Origin: JANJTY01 sp038257155 | GTDB taxonomy: Bacteria; Pseudomonadota; Gammaproteobacteria; Xanthomonadales; Xanthomonadaceae | NCBI GenBank assembly: GCA_038257155.1 | Contig: JBBSJP010000022.1 | Location: 4,867-68,866 of the forward strand | Reading direction: 5' to 3' | DNA length: 64,000 nucleotides | In this document: positions 1 through 7,154 of the stretch, one piece after another | How positions within the stretch are numbered: position 1 is the stretch's first letter | Layout: each line of letters opens with the position of its first letter | Translations under genes and position numbers: made by a program | Notes under the pieces: model-generated | What the model was told of the DNA's origin: nothing | Database searches by the model: none | What the model saw: only the letters and a program-made list of their open reading frames with translations

Positions 1-189
1 GAGCGCACCGCGCTCGCGTTTGAACAAGGGGTGCATTGCAAAGACCGCATCGAGCTCTGCGAGATCAAGCAGCACGAATGCGATGCGATAGCTGAAGGCA
101 TGCGCATGCGGGAAGTGCCGGCGGTGGCGAATGGTTCCTTCATAGACGGCACTGGCCAGCGGCTGCGTCTTGGCCATCTCAGGAATCAT
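1..189 (-). CDS. DUF1365 family protein, 3' part outside window
   Basis: Only the first 63 codons are visible; the gene runs off the left edge. The ATG at 189 overlaps the stop of the FAD oxidoreductase as ATGA, which fixes the start and implies translational coupling. The N-terminus has the DUF1365 (COG3496) signature: a Y-E-G-T-I-R-H-R-R stretch, then H-A-F-S-Y-R, then L-D-L-A-E-L. The family has no settled biochemistry. It is found beside COG2907 flavoproteins and lipid-modifying enzymes in many proteobacteria, so a role in modifying membrane fatty acids is inferred from context. Confidence 0.85.
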   Translation of the reverse strand, partial: MIPEMAKTQPLASAVYEGTIRHRRHFPHAHAFSYRIAFVLLDLAELDAVFAMHPLFKRERGAL

Positions 190-1430
190 GGCCAGCGCAC
201 GCCCAGCGCCCGCACCACGTCCACCGCGCTGCGAATGCCGTCCTCGTGGAAGCCCCAGCCCCAGTAGGCGCCGGCAAACCAGGTGCGGCGCCGGCCTTGG
301 ATCTCGGCCCTGCGGCTCTGGGCCGCGACGCTGGCTCGGGTATGAATCGGATGGTGATAGCGCATCCGCGCGATCACTTCCTCCGGATCTATCTCGTTTC
401 CGCGCCCCAGACTCACCACGAAGGGCTTGGGCGAATCGAGCGATTGCAGCAGGTTCATGCAGTAGCTCACTGTGCAGTCCCTGCCGGGCGTGGCCGGAAT
501 GTAGGCATTCCAGGCCGCCCAGGCGGCACGCCGTCGCGGCAGCATGCGCGCGTCGGTGTGCAGCACGGTGTCGTTTGCCTGGTAGGGCATGGCGGAGAGG
601 ATTTCATGCTCGCGCGCATCGGCATCGGCCAGCAGCGCCAGGCTCTGGTCACTGTGGCAGGCCAGCACGAGCTGATCGAAGCGCTCGACGCCATGTCGGC
701 TGTGTACCTCTACACCCGCGTCGTTGCGCCTGACCGACTGCACAGGACTGTCGAGCCGTGTTTCGACCTGCCAGGTGGTTTGCATCGCGTCGATGTAGCT
801 GGCCGATCCACCCACAACTACCCGCCATTCCGGTCGAGCCGAGGCGCTCAGCATTTGATGATTGGCCATGAACTGCACCAGGTAGCGGGCCGGAAACCTG
901 AGCACCTGGTCGGAGGGTGAGGACCACAGGGCTGCAGTCATCGGAATCAGATGATCTTCGCTAAACATCGCCGAGTAGCCGCCCTCGGCCAGGTAATCGC
1001 CAAGGCTGGGACCTTCATCAGAGCGCTGCAGCAGGGCCGGCGCTTCACGATAAAAACGCAGGATCTCGCGCAGCATCCGCCAGAAGCGCGGAGACAGCAG
1101 ATTGCGCCGCTGGCAGAACATGGTTTTCAAACTGGTGGCGTTGTACTCCAGGCCGTTGCGCGCGTCCTGCACTGCGAAGCTCATCGTGGTGGGTTGTGAA
1201 CGGATGCCCAGTTCGCCAAACAGTTTGCCGAGCAGCGGGTAGTTGTCCGGATTGAATACGATGAACCCGGAGTCGACGCGATACTCGCGGCCCGCCTGGC
1301 TGACTCGATGTGTATGGGTATGCCCACCGAGGCGCAATTCGCGTTCGAACAGCACGACCTCATGCTCGCGCGAAAGCAGCCAAGCCGAAGCCAACCCGGA
1401 GATACCCGATCCGACCACTGCAATCCTCAC
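186..1430 (-). CDS. FAD-dependent oxidoreductase (COG2907, amine-oxidase fold)
   Basis: A 414-residue flavoprotein with an N-terminal dinucleotide-binding motif G-S-G-I-S-G at residues 7-12, followed by the L-F-E-R-E-L-R-L-G-G-H-T stretch typical of COG2907 proteins annotated as NAD/FAD-binding or amine oxidase-like. I chose the GTG at 1430 because it overlaps the desaturase stop (GTGA) and places the Rossmann motif at the N-terminus; an upstream in-frame extension to 1535 would run through the desaturase gene. It sits between a desaturase and DUF1365, so it probably oxidises acyl chains or membrane lipids. The substrate is not known from the sequence. Confidence 0.85.
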   Translation of the reverse strand: MRIAVVGSGISGLASAWLLSREHEVVLFERELRLGGHTHTHRVSQAGREYRVDSGFIVFNPDNYPLLGKLFGELGIRSQPTTMSFAVQDARNGLEYNATSLKTMFCQRRNLLSPRFWRMLREILRFYREAPALLQRSDEGPSLGDYLAEGGYSAMFSEDHLIPMTAALWSSPSDQVLRFPARYLVQFMANHQMLSASARPEWRVVVGGSASYIDAMQTTWQVETRLDSPVQSVRRNDAGVEVHSRHGVERFDQLVLACHSDQSLALLADADAREHEILSAMPYQANDTVLHTDARMLPRRRAAWAAWNAYIPATPGRDCTVSYCMNLLQSLDSPKPFVVSLGRGNEIDPEEVIARMRYHHPIHTRASVAAQSRRAEIQGRRRTWFAGAYWGWGFHEDGIRSAVDVVRALGVRWP

Positions 1431-2386
1431 TGTGCTGCATTCCTGCGCAGGTTGACGGGCACAGGCTTGAGATCCCAGATCAGTCCGAGCAGGGCGAGCA
1501 GACGCAGGCCGTAGTAGGTAAGGTCGATTTCCCACCAGCGAAAGCCCTGGCGCGCCGAGCCCGGATAGTGGTGATGATTGTTGTGCCAGCCTTCACCAAA
1601 GGTGAGCAGTGCGAGCAGGGCGTTGTTGCGGCTGTGGTCGCGTGTCGGATAACGCCGCGTGCCCCACTGATGCCCCAGAGAGTTGATCGTCACCGTGACA
1701 TGGAACAGCACCACGGTGGAAACGAAAAACCCCCAGATCAGCAGCTGCGGGCCAGTGGTCTGAAGACCGGGCGCGATCTGCTCCAGCAGCATGCCGAGGG
1801 CGAACAGGAACCCGGCCAGCGCCGCCGGCAGCAACAGATCGAAGCGGTCCAGGAAACGCAGTTCCGGATAGCGCACCAGGTCAGGAATGGCCGCAGCATC
1901 GGTGGCGAACGATTTCGGGGTGAGAAACCAGCCTATATGGCTCCACCAGAAGCCATGCAGCAGTGGTGAATGCGGATCGGACGCGGTATCGGAATAGCGA
2001 TGATGGTGGCGATGGTGCGCGGCCCACCACAAGGGACCGCGCTGCACACTGCTGGCGCCGATCACGGCGAACAGGAATTGAATCGCGCGCGAGGTCTTGA
2101 AGGCCTTGTGCGAGAAATAGCGGTGGTAGAAGCCGGTGATGGCGAACATGCGCAGCGCATAAAGGATTGCGGCCACTGCCACGGCAAACCATGAGACACC
2201 AACCCAGAGCACGCCGAGGCAGGCCAGGTGCAGACCGATGAAAGGAACAACGCGCAGCCAATGGATCCGGTCCGACTCTGAGGTGGTACCGCCGGGCGCA
2301 GTTGCATCGAACCAGGAACGCACTGCATTCAACACGTTGCGTGCAATCTGCGGGGGCGTGTCTGGGTTGGGAGTCGGCGCGGGCAT
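1427..2386 (-). CDS. acyl-CoA/fatty-acid desaturase (membrane di-iron)
   Basis: A 319-residue integral membrane desaturase of the delta-9 type. Three histidine clusters bind the di-iron centre: HRYFSH at about 88-93, HHRHHH at about 124-129 and HNNHHH at about 268-273. Hydrophobic stretches around 47-85 and 180-222 fit the usual four-helix topology. It is the first gene of a coupled trio with the FAD oxidoreductase and DUF1365, and it should introduce a double bond that the flavoprotein may act on further. No clear Shine-Dalgarno precedes the ATG, but the N-terminal length suits the family. Confidence 0.9.
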   Translation of the reverse strand: MPAPTPNPDTPPQIARNVLNAVRSWFDATAPGGTTSESDRIHWLRVVPFIGLHLACLGVLWVGVSWFAVAVAAILYALRMFAITGFYHRYFSHKAFKTSRAIQFLFAVIGASSVQRGPLWWAAHHRHHHRYSDTASDPHSPLLHGFWWSHIGWFLTPKSFATDAAAIPDLVRYPELRFLDRFDLLLPAALAGFLFALGMLLEQIAPGLQTTGPQLLIWGFFVSTVVLFHVTVTINSLGHQWGTRRYPTRDHSRNNALLALLTFGEGWHNNHHHYPGSARQGFRWWEIDLTYYGLRLLALLGLIWDLKPVPVNLRRNAAQ

Positions 2387-2474
2387 CGGTGAAGGCTGAG
2401 CTTGCTGGCGTGATTCGGTGGTGAAACGCCGCCCTGGGTCGCTGGCACGATGCTTGCTACGTTGCGCGCTGCAG

Positions 2475-2492
2475 ACCCGCCTGTCGGCGGGT
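2475..2492. other. short perfect hairpin in divergent intergenic region
   Basis: The arms ACCCGCC and GGCGGGT enclose a TGTC loop. The hairpin lies between the desaturase (leftward) and the first beta-helix gene (rightward), upstream of the shared promoter-like motif. No U-run follows, so it is not a classical terminator; an operator or structural role is possible. Confidence 0.35.
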
Positions 2493-2537
2493 TGGGCGCA
2501 GCTGGCTTGAACGTTTCACAAATTTCTCTGCTTGCCG

Positions 2538-2567
2538 TGATCCCTGGGGTCGTCCAGCTACGCATGT
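2538..2567 (+). promoter_or_regulatory. shared promoter-like motif, site 1 (beta-helix A)
   Basis: TGATCCCTGG, 14 nt, then GCATGT. The same two boxes at exactly the same spacing occur at 4810-4839 and 9974-10003, each 49-65 nt before the start of a secreted-protein gene. The two-box form and distance suit an ECF-sigma -35/-10 promoter. The nearby ECF sigma gene at 11308 is the obvious candidate reader, but that link is inference. Confidence 0.6.
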
Positions 2568-2627
2568 AAAGGCAAGCCGGCTTCTGCCGACTGCGATCTC
2601 ACGCCAACGCATCCAAGGAACACCGTC

Positions 2628-4610
2628 ATGAAGCGCCAGACTTTACGCATCCGAACCCTGCTCGGCATCGGCCTTCTGGCCTGCAGTTCGCTGGTCCACG
2701 CCGGCGAGCCCCCAAACCAGATGTCTGTTACGACCACGGTCGACGGCATGGATGCGTTCGACCAGGTCTGTTCGTTGCGCGAGGCGATCCATAACGCCAG
2801 CAACAACACCCAGTTCAGTCCGGTGGTCAACGAGTGTCTGACCGGTTCGGCTTCCGCTACCGACGTCATCGTGTTGATCAGTGGCGAGACCTACGCATTG
2901 TCGATTCCGGGCGGCGGCAGCGACGAGGGTGATCTCGACCTGTTCCAGAACGTCAGCATCGGACTCGACCTGCGAATCGAGACAGCGGGCGGCGAAGCTC
3001 CCGCTACCATCGACCAGACTGTCAACGGCCAGCGGGTAATGGAAATCCAGTCCCTGGGCGTCGAACTCGACAATCTGGTCATCCGTGACGGCGCGATCGA
3101 CGGCGCTGGCGGCGGCATCCTCAACGACAATGGCAACCTGCTGCTCACCAACGTCAGCCTGATCGGCAATTCCGCAACTGCCGGCGGCGGCATCCACAAC
3201 ACCGGCCTAATCGAGATCATCAACGGCGAATTGCAGCTCAACAGCGCTAGCTTCATTGGTGGCGGTGCGATCTTCAATTCCGGACCTGGCGACGTGCGCC
3301 TGAGGAACACGCTGGTGCGTGCCAATTCAGCGCCCAGTGGCGGCGGCATCTACAACGAGGGCGACTACGTCGAGATCGCGCTGGGCAGTTCAGTCAATCT
3401 CAACCAGGCGACCTCGAGCGATGGTGGTGGTGTCGCGACGCTGGGCGAGGCCTACACGTGGGTCGGCAATTCGAGTTTTGAAGGCAACATGGCCAACGGC
3501 AATGGCGGGGCCATCAGTCATGTGTCGACGCTCAATCTTTTCCTGTGGGACTCCACGTTCTCCGGCAACAATGCCGTCGAGGGCGGGGCAGTGAGTGTCC
3601 AGAGCGCTGGGAACCTCGCGGTCAACCGCAGCGTCTTTCGGGGCAACAGCTCAGGTAGCGACGGAGGGGCTATCCGCGCGGGTTCTCTGAATTGCTGGGA
3701 CAGCGTGCTGGAGGACAACAGCGCCGCGCTGGGAGATGGAGGTGCAATGTGGATAGCCTTGGGGGGGGAACTGGATGGCTGCGTGCTGACTGGCAACACG
3801 GCCGACGAAGGCGGCGCAATCTACGCCCAGATTCTCACCATCGAGAATTCCCGGATCGAGAGCAACCAATCCGGCACGGCCGGCGGTGGCCTCTATATCA
3901 CCAACTACGGTTCGCTGCTGACAACCCGCGTGATCGGAAACCTCACGGCGGGCGATGGAGCCGGGTTGCACCTCGACCCCAACGGGCTTTTTTCTACCTC
4001 GATCGAGCGCAGCCAGTTCACCGGCAATCAGGCTGGTGGCGCGGGCGGCGGCTTGTGGCTGGGCTCAGAAGTTTCTATCGGCAACTCCACCATCCACAAC
4101 AACGCCGCCACCGATGGCGGCGGCATGTACATCGAATCGGGCGCAGAGGTGACCGCGGTCAACATGACCCTGGCTGGTCACCTTGCTGGCCAGGATCTGC
4201 ACAAGTTCGGCAAGCTGACCATGGGCAACAGCATCATCTTCACCCCCGGTCAGCCTGACTGCCTCACCACGCTCGACGATCCGCCGATCTATTCGCTGGG
4301 CAACAACGTGGTTGACGACGATTCCTGCTTCTTCGATCAGGACCTGCCCAGTGATCAGGAGATCGAGAACCCGATGCTGGATGCGCTGGCCGACAACGGC
4401 GGTGGCACCATGACCCTAGCACTGCTGGACGGCAGCCCCCTGATTGATGCCGGCAGCAACGATCTATGCGGCGCGGCTCCGGTGAACGGAGTCGATCAGC
4501 GTGGTGCGCCTCGCCCGGCAGGCGCCGCGTGCGACATCGGTGCGCACGAGCAGGATGCCCAGCCGCCAGCGACGGATGGGATCCTCATGGACGGCTTCGA
4601 GAACCCATAG
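2628..4610 (+). CDS. secreted right-handed beta-helix protein A (Pmp-like repeats, choice-of-anchor Q type)
   Basis: A 660-residue protein with a Sec signal peptide (cleavage probably after the H-A near residue 25) and an AAGGAA ribosome site 7 nt before the ATG. The N-terminal domain holds C-S-L-R-E-A-I, common in choice-of-anchor Q proteins. The centre is a long array of FxGN and GGA(I/V) tetrapeptides like those in polymorphic outer-membrane proteins, predicting a right-handed beta-helix. The last ~150 residues carry D-Q-R-G, C-D-I-G-A-H-E and a terminal MDGFE tail. No autotransporter barrel or membrane anchor is present. It is the first of three tandem paralogues. An adhesion or surface function is likely but unproven. 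Confidence 0.8.
   Translation: MKRQTLRIRTLLGIGLLACSSLVHAGEPPNQMSVTTTVDGMDAFDQVCSLREAIHNASNNTQFSPVVNECLTGSASATDVIVLISGETYALSIPGGGSDEGDLDLFQNVSIGLDLRIETAGGEAPATIDQTVNGQRVMEIQSLGVELDNLVIRDGAIDGAGGGILNDNGNLLLTNVSLIGNSATAGGGIHNTGLIEIINGELQLNSASFIGGGAIFNSGPGDVRLRNTLVRANSAPSGGGIYNEGDYVEIALGSSVNLNQATSSDGGGVATLGEAYTWVGNSSFEGNMANGNGGAISHVSTLNLFLWDSTFSGNNAVEGGAVSVQSAGNLAVNRSVFRGNSSGSDGGAIRAGSLNCWDSVLEDNSAALGDGGAMWIALGGELDGCVLTGNTADEGGAIYAQILTIENSRIESNQSGTAGGGLYITNYGSLLTTRVIGNLTAGDGAGLHLDPNGLFSTSIERSQFTGNQAGGAGGGLWLGSEVSIGNSTIHNNAATDGGGMYIESGAEVTAVNMTLAGHLAGQDLHKFGKLTMGNSIIFTPGQPDCLTTLDDPPIYSLGNNVVDDDSCFFDQDLPSDQEIENPMLDALADNGGGTMTLALLDGSPLIDAGSNDLCGAAPVNGVDQRGAPRPAGAACDIGAHEQDAQPPATDGILMDGFENP
4148..4552 (+). 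repeat. 3' direct repeat shared by beta-helix genes A and B (copy A)
   Basis: This ~405-bp segment aligns without gaps to 6431-6835 at a constant offset of 2283 bp, with roughly nine in ten bases identical by eye. It encodes the conserved C-terminal domain. The central repeat regions of the two genes are far more diverged, so the ends look either duplicated recently or homogenised by gene conversion. Confidence 0.8.
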
Positions 4611-4809
4611 GCGTGGGTCGAGAATCTTCATGCTCGGGTCTGTCAGGAAGGTGATGGTTGCCGGTTTGGCAATCAATCACCTGGCAGGCGAGGCAAGTCC
4701 TGGCCTCGACGCAGGCGATACCACGTGCCGCGAGCTGCGTTCGAGTCAAGCAGAGCGGTGGACCGGACCGTGGTTACGCGCAGCTCTGCAGAAATTTACT
4801 CCGCTGCCG

Positions 4810-4839
4810 TGATCCCTGGAGCCACCCAGCCACGTATGT
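4810..4839 (+). promoter_or_regulatory. shared promoter-like motif, site 2 (beta-helix B)
   Basis: TGATCCCTGG, 14 nt, then GTATGT, 65 nt before the ATG of beta-helix B. The surrounding leader is also similar to that of gene A (for example GCGATCTCACG near 4868), as expected if the promoter was duplicated with the gene. Confidence 0.6.
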
Positions 4840-4904
4840 ATTTGGTGGGCCGGCCTGTTGCCGACCGCGATCTCACGTCCCAACCGCAACTGAGGAACCA
4901 TGTC

Positions 4905-6893
4905 ATGAAACGCCAGTCCGTTCGCATCCGCACCCTGCTGGGCTCCAGCCTGCTGGCCTGCACTTCGCTGGCTCTCGCCGGCGAGCCCGTCAATGTCATA
5001 TTTGCAGCCACCACGATCGACACCATGGATGCCTTCGACCAGGACTGCTCCTTGCGCGAGGCCATCCACAATGCCAGCAACAACACCCAGTTCAGTCCGG
5101 TGCTGAATGAATGTCCGGCTGGCTCGGCCTCGATGACCGATGTGATTCGCCTTCAAGGGGGAGCAAGCTACGAGCTGACCCTCGCCGGTGCTGGCAATGA
5201 TGAGGGAGACCTGGACCTGTTCCAGAACGTTCCGATTGCACTGGATCTGCGCTTCGAAACAAACGGAGAGCCGTCAACCATCGAGCAAACCGTTGTCGGC
5301 CAGCGCGTGTTGCACAACCTCGGCTTGACCGTGCAGATCGACAACATCACCGTGCGCGGTGGCAGCGTTGCGGGCGACGTCGGCGGCGGCATCCTCAATG
5401 AGGGTGGCAACATGGCGCTCAGCAACGTGACGCTGCTTTCCAACGCCGCCATCAGTGGCGCAGGCATCTACAACGATGGCGTCCTCTCGCTCCAGAACAG
5501 CCAGGTGATAGTGAATTCTGCCAGCCTGATCGGCGGCGGAATCCTCAATGACACGGGCGCCAGCCTGAGCGTAGTGAACACCCAGGTACGCGGCAATACC
5601 GCAACGGCGGGTGGCGGAATCTACAACACGGGCGGGCAGGTTTCTGTCACCGCGGGCAGCTCAATCAACCTCAACACCGCCAGCAGCGGCAATGGTGGCG
5701 GCATCGAGAACACCAGCAACGGTAGTCTGACCATTGCCAATGCCAGCTTCGAAGGCAATCGTGCGATCGGCGGCGGTGGCAATGGCCTGGGTGGCGCGAT
5801 CCGCCACGATTCCTTCCAGGCATTCGAGATTACCGCCAGCAACTTCTCGGGCAACGAAGCGGTGCTCGGAGGCGCATTGCAGGTCGGGAACGACACCCCA
5901 CTGCAGGTGAGCGGCAGCAGCTTTGTCGACAACGTCGCAAGCCAGGATGGTGGCGCGCTGCATGCTGTCTTCCTCAGCGTGCAGAACAGCAGCTTCGAGA
6001 CCAACGTGGCGGGCATATCGGGCGGCGCCATCCTGGCGCAAGCGGTAGCAGGAATCAGCGACAGCAGCTTTGTCACCAACGAGGCGCTTGCCGGTGGTGC
6101 GATCCAGTCAGTGAATCTGGAGCTGAACAACGTCGAGCTGCGTGAAAACAGCGCGTTTGGTGGTGGCGGCGCTGTATCGATCAGTGATTCAGCGACGATC
6201 GATCGCAGCCGCTTCATTGACAACACGGGCGGGGTTGGCGGCGGACTGCACGTGCACGACACCGGCGGCACCGGCAATCCGACCAGCATCACCCGCAGCC
6301 TGTTCACCGGCAACACCGCGACCGATGGTGGCGGTCTCTATATCCGTTCCAACGCCAGCATCGGCAACACCACGATCCACAACAACTTTGCCAGCAATGC
6401 CGGCGGACTCTACATTCACGCCGATGGCGACGTGACGGCAGTCAACATGACCCTGGCCGGACACATCACGGGCCAGGACCTGCACAAGCTGGGCAAACTG
6501 ACTATGGGCAACAGCATCATCTTCACGCCCGGTCAGCCCGATTGCCTGACCACGCTCGACGATCCGCCGATCTACTCGCTGGGCAACAATGTGGTCGATG
6601 ACGATTCCTGCTTCTTCGATCAGGTTCTGCCCAGCGACCAGGAGATCGAAAATCCAATGCTCGATGCACTGGCCGACAACGGCGGTGGCACGATGACCCT
6701 GGCCCTGCTGGACGGCAGCCCATTGATTGATGCCGGCAGCAACGATCTGTGCGCCGCGGCGCCGGTGAATGGTGTCGATCAGCGTGGCGCAGCGCGTCCG
6801 GAAGGTGCTGCATGCGACATTGGCGCGCACGAGCAAGGTTCCGTCGCGCCCTCAGTCGACGGGATCTTCGCGGACGGTTTTGAGCAGAACTGA
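4905..6893 (+). CDS. secreted right-handed beta-helix protein B
   Basis: A 662-residue paralogue of protein A. I chose the ATG at 4905 because it gives M-K-R-Q and a signal peptide matching gene A and has GAGGA 8 nt upstream; the longer open frame to 4725 would swallow the promoter motif. It has C-S-L-R-E-A-I near residue 49, a central array of GG(A/G)I and FxGN units, the conserved C-D-I-G-A-H-E block and the terminal FADGFE tail. The N-terminal ~80 and C-terminal ~150 residues are nearly identical to A, while the middle is diverged. A strong hairpin terminator follows. Secreted or surface-exposed; ligand unknown. Confidence 0.8.
   Translation: MKRQSVRIRTLLGSSLLACTSLALAGEPVNVIFAATTIDTMDAFDQDCSLREAIHNASNNTQFSPVLNECPAGSASMTDVIRLQGGASYELTLAGAGNDEGDLDLFQNVPIALDLRFETNGEPSTIEQTVVGQRVLHNLGLTVQIDNITVRGGSVAGDVGGGILNEGGNMALSNVTLLSNAAISGAGIYNDGVLSLQNSQVIVNSASLIGGGILNDTGASLSVVNTQVRGNTATAGGGIYNTGGQVSVTAGSSINLNTASSGNGGGIENTSNGSLTIANASFEGNRAIGGGGNGLGGAIRHDSFQAFEITASNFSGNEAVLGGALQVGNDTPLQVSGSSFVDNVASQDGGALHAVFLSVQNSSFETNVAGISGGAILAQAVAGISDSSFVTNEALAGGAIQSVNLELNNVELRENSAFGGGGAVSISDSATIDRSRFIDNTGGVGGGLHVHDTGGTGNPTSITRSLFTGNTATDGGGLYIRSNASIGNTTIHNNFASNAGGLYIHADGDVTAVNMTLAGHITGQDLHKLGKLTMGNSIIFTPGQPDCLTTLDDPPIYSLGNNVVDDDSCFFDQVLPSDQEIENPMLDALADNGGGTMTLALLDGSPLIDAGSNDLCAAAPVNGVDQRGAARPEGAACDIGAHEQGSVAPSVDGIFADGFEQN
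6431..6835 (+). repeat. 3' direct repeat shared by beta-helix genes A and B (copy B)
   Basis: Partner of 4148-4552, encoding the conserved C-terminal domain that ends before the DGFE tail. Differences are mostly at third codon positions, which suggests selection on the protein as well as recent shared ancestry. Confidence 0.8.
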
Positions 6894-6917
6894 CTCGAAG
6901 GCTGTGCATGATGGAGG

Positions 6918-6950
6918 CCCCGCGTGCGAGCACGCGGGGTCTTTTCGTTT
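6918..6950 (+). terminator. intrinsic terminator after beta-helix B
   Basis: A perfect 9-bp GC-rich stem, CCCCGCGTG with CACGCGGGG, closes a CGAG tetraloop and is followed by TCTTTTCGTTT. It lies 24 nt after the stop of beta-helix B and separates that gene from paralogue C. Confidence 0.85.
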
Positions 6951-7095
6951 CTCGGTTCAGGCGGCACGGAACGCCATGGCGTCGCAGGCCTTGGTCTGGT
7001 GGCGTTGATGCTCAGGGTCTGCCTCGCATTGCGGCGTGGTGCAGTAGCCCAGCCGTCTTCGGCAGTACAGCGAGAGCAGGGCGTGCGGCTCCGGC

Positions 7096-7126
7096 TTGCG
7101 CCAGAGGCGACAGCTGGACTTACAAT
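7096..7126 (+). promoter_or_regulatory. weak sigma70-like promoter candidate for beta-helix C
   Basis: TTGCGC and TACAAT are separated by 19 nt, longer than ideal. The TGATCCCTGG motif found before A and B is absent here, so C is probably expressed differently. A -10 box at 7121 favours the ATG at 7155 over that at 7140. Confidence 0.3.
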
Positions 7127-7154
7127 CCGGGCTTTGCCGATGCTGGAACTGCTC

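Noticed and set aside
7009..7030. A TGATGCTCAGG...GCATTG sequence before beta-helix C resembling the shared promoter motif.
   Set aside because: The first box has an insertion and mismatches and the second box is incomplete. I do not count it as a fourth site.
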